From assembly GCA_024114885.1 (NCBI GenBank), contig CP099425.1, positions 124,001-188,000 on the forward strand: a DNA stretch of 64,000 nucleotides, in the 5' to 3' direction. A model generated the notes under the pieces. It searched no databases. It saw only the letters and a program-made list of their open reading frames with translations, and was not told where the DNA came from. The position numbers were made by a program, and so were the translations under genes. Positions 33,462 through 43,194 of this stretch are shown piece by piece (position 1 is the first letter of the stretch; each line of letters starts with the position of its first letter). The DNA comes from Septoria linicola. Its lineage: Eukaryota > Ascomycota > Dothideomycetes > Mycosphaerellales > Mycosphaerellaceae.

Positions 33462-35279
33462 TCACAACTTCGCAACCACCCTCGTGAGCCCATCAATCAC
33501 CTCCTCCGCGCCCCTCTCACCCGACCTCACCGCACCCTCCATATACCCTTTCCACACATCACTAGTCTCCGTCCCCACAAAATGCACATCCCTCACCGAA
33601 TCCCTTATCGCATGCCCTGCAACTTCCAACACACCCGGCGGCAGCGCCGGCGACGGACATCCATAACCCGTCCACTCTTCATCCGACCACGGCAGCGTGA
33701 CAAACTCCACAAGCTCGTGCTTCGCGGCCGGATACTCATACACAGCAGCAATCTGCTCCAGGATCTGTCTCTCCCGCTCCGGCTGATCATGCCGCGACCA
33801 TTCTTGCCCTGGTGTTCCAGCAACGAAGCATGTGAGTACCCATTTGTCATCGACCGGGACACTAGTATCGCGGATGACGGCGGCAGGGCCAAGGAACGAT
33901 TGCACCAGGCCGCAGGAGCTCTTCTTCTTGATCCAGAAAGGTGTTTTGAAAACGACTATGACTTTTTGGTAGAAGCCGTAGCGGAAGGAGTCGATGAGTA
34001 GTTGCTTCGCCAGTGGGAGAGGAGGCTCGAAGTGGATTTTCTTGAGGACAGGTGGTGGGACAGCGGAGACGACCTTTCTTGCGCGATACACTCTTGCGCC
34101 GCTGCGTTTCACGACGACGTCTTGTTGAGCAAGCTGATCCACTGAGCTCACAGCACTCGAAAGCTGCACGACTCCATCAGGCAGCTCGGTGACCAAGCGC
34201 TCAGCGAACTGCTGCGTTCCATATCGAAGCCGCAAATGCTGTCCGCCGCCTTTACGATCGGATCGCATTTGTAGCAAGCCGCCACCAGATTTGCAGTATG
34301 AGAGGAAGAATAGAGCTGAGACATCTTCTGGGTCATGGCCTAGCATAGCCCGTGTCCAGACAGTAGCGGTCTTCAGCGCATCCTCAGTGGCGCCATTCCT
34401 TCGCAAGTAGGCCGCAAATGTGATAGAATCGAGGTCAGAATCTGCGGGGAAAGCGCGATCGAGAAGTTGACAGTCTGCTTCTGCTTGGTCTCTGATGAAC
34501 GCGACATTATCCTGAACACTCTGCTCGAAGGGTGGCAATTCGCCATACGCAAAGTGCTTCAATTGGCCTGCGGCATCCTGTAGGACGGCATTGCCAGAAG
34601 TATTCTGCTCGACCAGCTCCAAGTTGAACTTTCGAGCCAGGCCAATCATACGGCTCTGATTCGTGTCATTGATCCAAGCCGCCCCGAGATCAACGATACC
34701 ATCGTTTGTGCTGACAGAAGTACTCCAGGTTCGGCCGCCCACTCGGTCTCTTGCTTCCAGCACAACACACGAGAGACCAGATGTGATGATTTGCGCCGCA
34801 GCTGTGAGTCCTGCTAGTCCAGCTCCGATAATGACCACGTCAACAGCTTGCGCTGACGCCAGTACTGGTTGCCTCACCAGTTGTTCGGGAGTCTGCTTCG
34901 CAACAACAGCCTCGATCTCGAACAGCCATCCTTCGCCAGCAAGTGAGGGTACTGGAACCAAGGTCACCGCTGGCCGGTGGCCATCCAGGAACTTCCGAAT
35001 GTGCCTTGTATGGAGTCGTTTTGCCGGACTGTAGTCGACAATGTAGAATGTGAGCTTGAGAATATCAGGAACTTGTGCATCTGCCGCCAAAAGGACCTTC
35101 CGCAAGTTAAGTAGTGCAAGTTGAATCTGAGACTCGAAGTCGGCTGGGACTTTGCCTTGTGCATTCGTCCCCGGCTGCCCAGCGACGTGAATGATCTCGG
35201 TAGCATTGGAAGACGTTGCTGCGGCGTAGTATGCTTTGGCGCTGTTACCAACGTCAATGGGTCTCATTTTGGTGGTCAT
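33462..35279 (-). CDS. Rid/YjgF domain fused to flavin amine oxidase
   Basis: This single exon encodes 605 aa. Residues about 1-125 form a Rid (YjgF/YER057c/UK114) domain: IHVAGQPGTNAQGKVPADF, ALLNLRKVLLAADAQV, LTFYIVDYSPAKR, AVTLVPVPSLAGEGWLFEIE. Residues about 145-600 are a flavin monoamine oxidase with VDVVIIGAGLAGLTAA, the GGRTWS motif and the C-terminal FVGTETSDVWKGYMEGA. Amine oxidases turn amines into imines with release of hydrogen peroxide. Rid proteins of the RidA class hydrolyse reactive imines, so the fusion could couple the two steps. The Arg of the RidA A-R-L-P motif is replaced here (P-S-L), so the domain may belong to a Rid class with another role. No intron and no lesion is seen. 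Confidence 0.9.
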   Translation of the reverse strand: MTTKMRPIDVGNSAKAYYAAATSSNATEIIHVAGQPGTNAQGKVPADFESQIQLALLNLRKVLLAADAQVPDILKLTFYIVDYSPAKRLHTRHIRKFLDGHRPAVTLVPVPSLAGEGWLFEIEAVVAKQTPEQLVRQPVLASAQAVDVVIIGAGLAGLTAAAQIITSGLSCVVLEARDRVGGRTWSTSVSTNDGIVDLGAAWINDTNQSRMIGLARKFNLELVEQNTSGNAVLQDAAGQLKHFAYGELPPFEQSVQDNVAFIRDQAEADCQLLDRAFPADSDLDSITFAAYLRRNGATEDALKTATVWTRAMLGHDPEDVSALFFLSYCKSGGGLLQMRSDRKGGGQHLRLRYGTQQFAERLVTELPDGVVQLSSAVSSVDQLAQQDVVVKRSGARVYRARKVVSAVPPPVLKKIHFEPPLPLAKQLLIDSFRYGFYQKVIVVFKTPFWIKKKSSCGLVQSFLGPAAVIRDTSVPVDDKWVLTCFVAGTPGQEWSRHDQPERERQILEQIAAVYEYPAAKHELVEFVTLPWSDEEWTGYGCPSPALPPGVLEVAGHAIRDSVRDVHFVGTETSDVWKGYMEGAVRSGERGAEEVIDGLTRVVAKL

Positions 35280-35922
35280 GGCCGAGTTGAATTTGGGCTA
35301 AAGAGCGTGTCTACAGTTCAAGGCAGTCAATGATGATCTTTCCCAGCCAGTAGTAGATAGGCGGACAGTCAAAGGCTGCTCTAGATAGGCCGGGCCGGGC
35401 GCTCTTCGCACACCACTCAGAAGCTGGGGTACATCAGTGGGATTCAGGCCGTCCGAAGGCTACGAAAATGGCAAGCGAACCGATCTATCTGAATGAATGA
35501 ATTATGAAAAGGTCGCGGGGCACGATACTAACTTAGAGGTGCTGTTCGGCACACCGGGATAACTTGCCTCAGCTCAAGCTTGTGGCGCCAAGCTTCAAGA
35601 ACGGTCAGAGCAATCCTTACCGCGATCTATCCCGGTACGTGGAAGCACTTCTTCCAGCACTGAAGGCTGTCTGCAAGAGTACGTTTTGACTGGCAACAGC
35701 GCTGGCGTAGAAGTCGACGATGCAGATCACTGGCAGCGCGTCCGCCTGCATTACCGACGCATCGCAGACTAAGCCTTGAGAAACAGGTTAGCAGCATGTG
35801 CAGAAGCCTGCTCTATTCACAAGAATTGATATAGTGGATCGAGCTTGAGCGATCGTGCTGTGTTTCTTATCTACATACTGCGTAGGTCTTGTCTTCTGTC
35901 AGAGCCTTGTCTCAGGCGCTCA
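35280..35922. other. Spacer with the amine-oxidase promoter
   Basis: This is the upstream region of the Rid/amine-oxidase gene and the 3' side of the Ser/Thr-rich gene. No site could be named. Confidence 0.4.
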
Positions 35923-37008
35923 AGCAGTAACTGTTATCGTCATTCTCGCCACTGTCTGGATGATAGTTTGTGTTGCGGCAGCTTCGGTGACTGTGACAGT
36001 CTTGCCAGCATTCGGGTCGACTGGAATGATGGTGATTCCGCCCTTCTGCGAGGACTCTAAACTCGACAGGATGGGGTAGCTGGAAGGTCGGATCTCGACA
36101 GTGTAGGCTGGCGAGCTAGTAGCCGAGGAGATTGCAGTCGTCGTCGGGTCAGGCACGTAGGTGAACAAGGGCTGACTAGAGAAGGCGGACACAGACATCG
36201 TTGACTCGAGCGGCGCGCTAGTCTCCGCAAGACTGGAATGCACTGTTGATGTGGAGCCAGGTGTCGCAGAGCTTAATGCTGTTGAAGATATTGTGCTTTT
36301 GGCATCACTCCGCGAAGCGATGACGCTCGAATACGCAGTTAGAGAGGATGCACCCTTGTTGGTTAATTCTGTCGCCACGTTTGAGGTCACTGTGCTCGGC
36401 AGCTCCTGACTGGCCGAGCTCGTGAGGCGCACCGGCTCGCTGCTGCGATACACTGTTGTGTATTCTGTGAGAAATGTGGTAATGCGCTTTGCAGAAGGTT
36501 CAGCAGATCCCGCAGCGGTAGCGGAAGTGATGGAAATCGTTTTGGATAGGGTCGCGGTGTCGGGGTCGTAACTGAAGTATATTGACGCAGTAGTAGTTGA
36601 GGCTGTGTCCGCGGTCGTTGGGGGATCGCTACCATTATCTGATGTGTACAAGCTCGGCGGTAGCGTACTTGCCATAAGCGAGCTCGACACAGTAGTGGGA
36701 GCATAAGTAAAGATCGCAGAGGATGAGCTTTCGTCGCTAGTGGTGGCTGAGGCCGGACTGGAGGGCTGTCCATCTACGTTCGCGGTGCCCTTCGGTCCAG
36801 GTGCGGAAGAGCTTGCAATCGCGCCTTCGGTAACAATGACGGGAAGTAAAAAAGTCTGGCTTGCCTCGGCTGCTCGCGAGGTCGTGTATGCAGAGGCTGG
36901 TGCATATACATTCGAGGTCGTGTTCAGATATCGCGGTGCCAAGGGACCAGCCAGAGTTCTCGAGGCTCCGGACGCGATCAGAAAAAGAATACAGCTTGCT
37001 GCGAGCAT
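35920..37008 (-). CDS. Secreted Ser/Thr-rich cell-surface-type protein, 362 aa
   Basis: The first true ATG in the frame is 37008-37006. The protein starts with a signal peptide (MLAASCILFLIASGASRTLA). The body is dominated by Ser, Thr, Ala and Pro, suggesting heavy O-glycosylation. Short aromatic repeats recur, such as FTYAPTTV, FSYDPDTAT and FTYVPDPTT. The end PNAGKTVTVTEAAATQTIIQ resembles the closing segment of other fungal mucin-like proteins. I see no Cys-rich adhesion domain and no strong hydrophobic GPI tail, so it may be secreted. Function unknown. Confidence 0.75.
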   Translation of the reverse strand: MLAASCILFLIASGASRTLAGPLAPRYLNTTSNVYAPASAYTTSRAAEASQTFLLPVIVTEGAIASSSAPGPKGTANVDGQPSSPASATTSDESSSSAIFTYAPTTVSSSLMASTLPPSLYTSDNGSDPPTTADTASTTTASIYFSYDPDTATLSKTISITSATAAGSAEPSAKRITTFLTEYTTVYRSSEPVRLTSSASQELPSTVTSNVATELTNKGASSLTAYSSVIASRSDAKSTISSTALSSATPGSTSTVHSSLAETSAPLESTMSVSAFSSQPLFTYVPDPTTTAISSATSSPAYTVEIRPSSYPILSSLESSQKGGITIIPVDPNAGKTVTVTEAAATQTIIQTVARMTITVTA

Positions 37009-37736
37009 TGTCACTCCAGTGGGCGAATGCGCAGATAGTGCAAATTAAGGATTAGTGGACGCGAAGACCAGCTTCAGCGCTGATTGAAACCAAAGAAAAT
37101 TGAACAGGAGGTGGAAAGTGAAAGGTGCAGGGCTGAAGCAGAATGAGCAAAGTCGGAGCAGAGACAGTGCAGGTCATGTCTGATGCACTTGTCTGCAAAT
37201 GCAAGGCGCTCATCTCTGCCTTGGAGCACGGCGATGAATATCATGAAGTCAGTGGACGAGGTTGCGCAATTGCCACAGTCTGGACTGTGCGAGGTGGTCG
37301 TATATAGAGCGCGTCTACAGGCTGAATCTGTCTTGCCGCCGAAAAGGTGAGGTTTCATGATTTCAAGTCGGCAGGATTTGGTTGGTCAAACGCGATCTGC
37401 AGTTGTGCTCGGACCATTTTTCGTCGACCTGGTTGTCAGTCTCTTGATGCAGCATATGATATTCGAGTTTCCGTGGTCGACGATGAAGCGGCATTGAATC
37501 ATAAGCATGTGAGCACACCGAGCGAGATGTAAGTCTCAGGAGTGAGGTAAGAGGAAGGCGTGGTTGCTGGGCCAATTGGAAAACAAGCAACGCGACACCG
37601 GGATTGAGCATGAGCACGGAGCTCAGACAGGAAAGCACGTTCCATTCACTCTCGATCGGTGAAGGAAGGAGCAGCACACCTCACGCGCGCGCGCCGTCTG
37701 CCTGCTACGACACGCTCGACCTCTCCTCTTCCACGC
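37009..37736. other. Divergent upstream region of mucin-like and kinesin genes
   Basis: No coding signal is convincing. A pyrimidine-rich stretch (CTCTCTCTCT) at about 37738-37750 and the CAG-rich leader precede the kinesin gene. Confidence 0.45.
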
Positions 37737-37759
37737 CTCTCTCTCTCTCACTACTAACC

Positions 37760-37822
37760 AACAGGCAGCAGCAGCAGGCAGCAGCAGCAGGCAGCAGGAC
37801 AGCACAGACAGCACAGACAGCA
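37760..37822 (+). repeat. CAG/CAGACAG microsatellite in the kinesin leader
   Basis: Interrupted CAG and GGCAG units, then two CAGACAGCA-type units, run up to about 35 bp before the kinesin ATG at 37854. A CT-rich stretch lies just upstream. It is probably transcribed as 5' UTR. Length variation could affect translation or could be neutral. Confidence 0.7.
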
Positions 37823-37853
37823 TCTTAGCGGGAGTAGAGTAGAGCAGGGAAAC

Positions 37854-40061
37854 ATGTCAGTGCGAGTGGTGGCGCGTATCCGCCCTCTGCTGAAGAATGA
37901 GATTGAGAAGGACATCATCGTCGACACTGCAAAGGCGGCCGGAGAGACACGCGACCAGGAGACTGTCGTGAGGATTCCGAATCCGAAGAAGGAATCAGAA
38001 CTGTACACATTCGACTTCAGCTCGGTGCATGGACAGACGGCCACACAACAGGAGCTGTTTGACCAGGAAGTCGCGCCGACCGTCAAGCATCTTTTCAAGG
38101 GTTTCGATGTCACGCTGTTTGCCTATGGAGTCACCGGAACCGGCAAGACGCACACCATGCGTGGCGGCAAGAGCTTAGCAGATCGTGGTGTGATTCCGCG
38201 ATTGCTGTCGAGCATCTACCGCCGCGCGAAGAAGGTCGAGAAAGACAGCGCTGGAGAGACGCAGGTCGAAGTCTCCATGTCATACTACGAAATCTACAAT
38301 GATCGCGTGTTTGATCTGTTCGAGCCTCCGGAGAAAAGGACGCCAGCTGGTCTGCCGATTCGAGACACGTCCAAAGGGAAGGCTGTCGTAGTGGGCTTGA
38401 CTGAACGGCCATGCACGAGTCTGAAGGAATTCGAGGGCCTCTACGATGAGGCAAACGTGAACAGATCAACTTCGGCCACCAAGCTCAATGCGCATTCCTC
38501 CAGATCGCACGCCATACTGTGCGTCAAGGTTACGCAAGTCACCGGCGACGAGTTACGCGTGAGCACGGCGTCGTGTATTGACCTGGCAGGATCCGAGGAC
38601 AATCGACGTACAGACAACAATAAAGAACGCCTTGTGGAAAGCTCCGCCATCAACAAAAGCTTGTTCGTGCTGGCTTCATGCGTGGAAGCCATCTCGCAGA
38701 AAAAGTCACGCGTGCCATATCGAGAGTCCAAGATGACACGCATTCTTGCTCTTGGCCAGAACAACGGCCTCACGATCATGATCCTGAACCTTGCTCCCGT
38801 GCGGAGCTATCACCTGGACACGCTCAGCAGTCTCAACTTCGCCAACCGAACCAAGAAGATTGAGGTTAACGAGATTGAGAATCAGCCATTCTTCCGAGAG
38901 GGCAAAAGCAAAGACGAAAAGGCCGCCCTTTCTACAGCTCCTGCTATGAACCGCCAACCACTCCGCCCTAAACTTCTCTCACAGAACAGCGCGCTGAAGG
39001 ATGTGGGTAATGTCCCCAAGCCTGTGAAGCAGTTCGCCGTATTCGCAGACAAGCCACCCAAGACGAAGCCAGCCAACCTTCCAAACATAGCATCTGCCAG
39101 GTCTGCTGTCGCAGCAATGAAGTCGCCTAAACGAGTCGCTAGTAGCGAGGCGATCCACACTCTCAGCCGGCCTGCCAAATCTGCGAAACCCAATACTGCT
39201 TCACGTGCGCTGCAGTCCGCTATGACGAGCGACAGCATCGAGGCTCTCATCGAGCGAAAGGTTGCAGAGGCACTGGCGGGACGGGCAGACCACACTTCAG
39301 TGGCTTCTCAGGATCCCATTTCGGATGAAGTTCAGAAAAGGTTGGATGCGCTGGAGAAGCGCGTGGAAGGACAAGAGACAGAAAGAGCGGAGGGACTGCA
39401 GTACCTTCTCATGGCAAAGCAGCATCAAGTTCGAGGCGAGGATGCAAGTGCTTTGAAGATGTATCAGCTCGCTCTACCGTACTTTCCTGGCAATGAGAAA
39501 TTGGTGCGGAAGGTCGCGGCACTGCAGGAGAAGATCACATTGAAGAATGCCGAGAAACATGCTCAGCGTTTTAGTCCTGAGCCTGTCTCAAGGCAGAGTC
39601 GCTATGTCGAGGAAGACGAGAGTTACCATGAAGCCCAAGACGAGGCGGCGGCGGATGAAGAGTACGAAGAAGAGGACAGCTTCTCCTATCGCCCGAGAAC
39701 CAAGATTCGACAGCGATCAAAGCCAACAGAACGCGTACTGGCGCCACCTTCGAGGGACAACGAGAACGTGAAACACTCTCCTGCACCCGAGGACGACTCC
39801 GACGACGAGCTTGCTGCTTCACTGCTGTCCCAGACTCCTCGGACGAAACAGCTTCTCAGCATCATCAACACCAAAGATGTCAGCAAGATCAAGTTGCTGA
39901 ACGGTATTGGAGCGAAAAAGGCTCAGGCAATCGTTAACTGTCTCTGCGACCTCGATGATAGCGTCACGAATCTCGGACAGTTGGAAAAGCTGAAGGGCGC
40001 TGGAGTTGGCATGAAGACGGTCGAGAACATGAGAATCGGTCTCGGTGGGCTGGAATTCTGA
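37854..40061 (+). CDS. Kinesin motor protein with C-terminal helix-hairpin-helix (kinesin-10/KID-like)
   Basis: This single exon encodes 735 aa. The motor domain is N-terminal (residues about 1-345): start VRVVARIRPL, P-loop YGVTGTGKTHTM, switch I NAHSSRSHA, switch II DLAGSE, and ESKMTRIL before the neck. A Ser/Lys-rich linker follows, then a short coiled-coil stretch near 480-560 (EVQKRLDALEKRVEGQE), an acidic region, and a C-terminal helix-hairpin-helix LLNGIGAKKAQAIVN with LKGAGVGMKTVENMRIGL. HhH modules bind DNA and are typical of chromokinesins such as KID/KIF22, which push chromosome arms in mitosis. The assignment to that class rests on architecture. The gene is intact and core-like. 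Confidence 0.9.
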   Translation: MSVRVVARIRPLLKNEIEKDIIVDTAKAAGETRDQETVVRIPNPKKESELYTFDFSSVHGQTATQQELFDQEVAPTVKHLFKGFDVTLFAYGVTGTGKTHTMRGGKSLADRGVIPRLLSSIYRRAKKVEKDSAGETQVEVSMSYYEIYNDRVFDLFEPPEKRTPAGLPIRDTSKGKAVVVGLTERPCTSLKEFEGLYDEANVNRSTSATKLNAHSSRSHAILCVKVTQVTGDELRVSTASCIDLAGSEDNRRTDNNKERLVESSAINKSLFVLASCVEAISQKKSRVPYRESKMTRILALGQNNGLTIMILNLAPVRSYHLDTLSSLNFANRTKKIEVNEIENQPFFREGKSKDEKAALSTAPAMNRQPLRPKLLSQNSALKDVGNVPKPVKQFAVFADKPPKTKPANLPNIASARSAVAAMKSPKRVASSEAIHTLSRPAKSAKPNTASRALQSAMTSDSIEALIERKVAEALAGRADHTSVASQDPISDEVQKRLDALEKRVEGQETERAEGLQYLLMAKQHQVRGEDASALKMYQLALPYFPGNEKLVRKVAALQEKITLKNAEKHAQRFSPEPVSRQSRYVEEDESYHEAQDEAAADEEYEEEDSFSYRPRTKIRQRSKPTERVLAPPSRDNENVKHSPAPEDDSDDELAASLLSQTPRTKQLLSIINTKDVSKIKLLNGIGAKKAQAIVNCLCDLDDSVTNLGQLEKLKGAGVGMKTVENMRIGLGGLEF

Positions 40062-41581
40062 GCATAGTGAACATGTCAGTGGTGGCCAGAATCTCGTATT
40101 GCTTTTCGCATCTGCTCTGGTCTTAGCAAGCGCGGCGTTGGAGGGTTCTTTCTTGCATAGTGGAAAGCGGCGTTCTCAGTTCCTTACGGCATGGCATGAG
40201 CTTTGCATTGAGTGCATAGCAGACCGAGCGAATTCTGCGGAGTATGCAGCACAGTATAGCAGGTATTCGATAATCGACGGCAGAGAAATATCATGTGGTG
40301 ACCGCCTGTTTACGCACGCGGGCCACGAACATTTCGAGACACTTCTTCACGACGTACAAATCCAAGCAGCGGGTCCTCATGATACCTCTGAGGCAAGCCC
40401 TTGACACTGGCATCGAGGCTCTGTATTTATTCACATGGCACAAAATGGTGGCGTTCGGAGTGTTAAGTCCTTGACATGGAAATCATAAAAGGCATGCTGC
40501 CGACCAGAGCTAGTTAGTCCTACCAATGTCGTTTCTTGTCCAACGGCTGAGTCAGATCTCTTGGCTTCACAAATCGATCGGTTCCTGGCTGGCGTGAACA
40601 TTGTTGTCGATGGAACGTTTACGATTCAGAAGCGGAGTGTGAACCAGCCTGGTCAACAGTTAACCATCCAGTCAACTTTCTGAATGCAAAATCGCTGTCT
40701 GACTGAGACCGTAGCGATATATTGGTCAGTCACAAACTGACTGTGTGATTCAGATCAACCTGTCCGACTATCTCTTTATATGCGCTATCGCTGTCAGGCA
40801 GGCAACCAATCTCGCTAGTTTACTACCAAGCATACCACTAGCTAGTCTCCGGGCTGAATATTAGGGTTTTCTGAATATACCTCTGGGATAGCGACAGCGG
40901 CATCACTATGATAAGGAACAATTTCTTTCATACGCTATCTAAATGGTCTCTACCCTATCGTATTGTTTACAAGAGCAGCAAATCGACAGCTCTAGAGCCA
41001 TAGATCCTTGTATCAGCTGGTTTCTGGTGAGACGATCTGACTTGCAGACAATCTACTGATCCACCTGTCTGTCAATCGGCCAGTCAAGCAATTACACTTC
41101 AGAAGATTGGGATCAGTTCATGACTGACTGTCTTGATGCCGACAGCGTTAGCTGGTTGGTCAGTCGAATGAAGCGTAGATGTCAGTCACACAACCAGTTC
41201 AACGAAACAGTGATTTTACTAATGTGCAGCCTGGTGTGCACGTTAGATGCCTTGCGGTAAGTACCCGTAACTAGCGCGACGCTCTTGGAGCGAAGGTCGT
41301 GACGACTATCTAAAACAAGGGTATTTCTCAGCTCGGGGAACATGTCATTAGCCGTACGAAAGAGCAAGGTAGTTAGCAGTGATGGAGGGTTGGCGGGAAG
41401 TTCAGTTGGCGTCTCCTGCAGGTTCCACTTTGGAGTCATTGCAGGCTCACAGAACTTCGATAGGTGTTGATTGTCTCTGTGCCACAAGCTCAACAAGTTC
41501 CCATGCTCCGTCAGTTCTCAGACGTCCTATACCCGCCTAATATAGATATCATCGTTGAGCAAGTCCTGGACTCTGCGCAGT
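40062..41581. other. 1.5-kb spacer rich in GTCAG/CTGAC motifs
   Basis: No gene is seen. From about 40640 to 41220 the pentamer GTCAG and its complement recur many times. The decamer TTGGTCAGTC appears twice, at 40722-40731 and 41156-41165, each followed within 30 bp by another CAGTCACA-like string. A telomere-like TTAGGGTTTT occurs singly near 40862. The stretch is A/T-richer than its flanks and could be an old small non-autonomous element. Confidence 0.45.
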
Positions 41582-42473
41582 CTATTGCTCTTCCCAGTCC
41601 AATTGTAGTCGTCCCTCCGCATTCTCGTAGTCCGCCAGCCGTAACAGAACATCTCGTGCCGTCGTGGCCTCTGCCATGATAGTGGCATTTCCCTCGGCTA
41701 CGAAGCCAGTCCCGACTGCTTTCTTGACCCATTGCAGCAGTCCATCATAATATCCATCGACATTGAACAGCACAACAGGCTTGTCGTGAATGCCCAGCTG
41801 GTTCCATGTCACGATCTGTCAATTGTAGGTTAGCACACCTGTGTATCACTGCATGTTCGATTGTGCCAAACCTCCATGAGCTCCTCCATCGTGCCGTAGC
41901 CTCCACTCAGTGCCACAAATCCACTTCCGGGCCCACCAGCGCGCACTTCGTCAACCATTGTCTTCTTCCTCGTATGCATATCCTGCACGACTATTGTTTT
42001 CCCAAACTTCTCATCGTCATCCTTCTTCTGCTCCTCCATGCCATTCGCCGCAGAGTCCTCATCGTTTGTGTATTTCCGCTCGAATGCCTGGACAGAGTCA
42101 GTGATACGGCCCACATCGTTCCTGATACTTATCCCATGCCACGCCACATGTTTCGGCATGAGCTGTAGCTGCCTAGACTGACCATTAAAGCTTGTGGTAT
42201 AACACCTGTAACGTTCTCAGGACCAGAGAGACGGACTATCTCTTTCGCGACTTCGCCCATTAGCCCTGATGTGCCACCGCCAAATACAAGCTTGATATTG
42301 TTTTTAGCCATGCCATGCGCGAGTGCTCGAGCGGCTTTGATGTGCTCTGGTCCATTGCCTGCAGAAGTACCACAGCTTGAGCCTTGTTAGCTCGGAGTAC
42401 ATTGGTTGTGTGGAGGGACTCACAAAACGCAGACAACTATCGGTTTCGACGATTCGTCGGCTATGGATCCCAT
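41582..42473 (-). CDS. LOG-family phosphoribohydrolase (lysine-decarboxylase-like fold)
   Basis: Four exons (42473-42424, 42375-42183, 42087-41872, 41815-41582) give 230 aa. Joined motifs are VCVFCGTSAGNGPEHIKAA at the start, KLVFGGGTSGLMGEVA, the family signature as LSGGYGTMEEL (usual form PGGxGTxxE, with Pro replaced by Ser), and WNQLGIHDKPVVLFNVDGYY. Plant and fungal LOG enzymes release free cytokinin bases from their nucleotides; others cleave AMP. The first intron splits the opening motif, and only the CTCAAG acceptor restores it. Between the two core halves is a charged insertion (MEEQKKDDDEKF). Confidence 0.9.
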
Positions 42474-43194
42474 CTTGACTGTATATGATTCTAGAGGTGA
42501 AGAGTGTGAGAGTCGGTCAAGGTGGTTGGAAGGGAAAAGTGAAATGCTGCAGATACTACCCAGTGCCTACTATTACTAGAGCTCCCGGTGACCCTCGGCG
42601 CCTCTGAGCATGTGTACATTTCTCACCAAATCACCCGGTCGAGGCATTGCAGGCACCAAAGTCAACCAGAAAAGCATTGGATGTCGTCGTGTTTGTTGAT
42701 CCCCTCGCCAGCAGCTGTCGGTGGGGATCTGGCGCGTGGCGTCCTGATCTGACGGCTACACGCTAGGACTTTCTCCTGTGTATGCCTAATCCGGTAATAG
42801 TGCTACTAACTTAGTGTTGCGTCGAAAAGTTAATTGCCAGTCATGACCTCACTTTCCAAGCACGAACAGCGCACTGAAAAACGCGTCCTGCTGAGCCGAT
42901 CAGCTTGTCGGTGTGGTAGATGACCATTTCTGGAGTCGCTCGTTGAGCCACCAGCTACTAACAGCATGCGCAGTCAAGCTTCGTGACACGGCTATGTGTC
43001 AATGTTTGCTTTGAACAATGCTGATCGCATGTGTAGGTTTTGACGAGTCGAAAGGTATGATGACGAGCATTTTGTTGTGTTGCGTCTGTTCGCGCGTACT
43101 GCTTCCACAGATTGTGGCACGCATTGTTTGCTCAATTGCAATCTAACACCACAGATACCTGTCAAGATATTGGCCGGAGTCCAGGCACAAGCAG
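42474..43194. other. Divergent upstream region of LOG and MCT-type genes
   Basis: This 721-bp interval between two start codons must hold both promoters. No specific motif could be named. Confidence 0.45.

Noticed and set aside
40858..40870. Telomere-like TTAGGG
   Set aside because: A single unit, not an array; it does not mark a chromosome end or an internal telomeric repeat.
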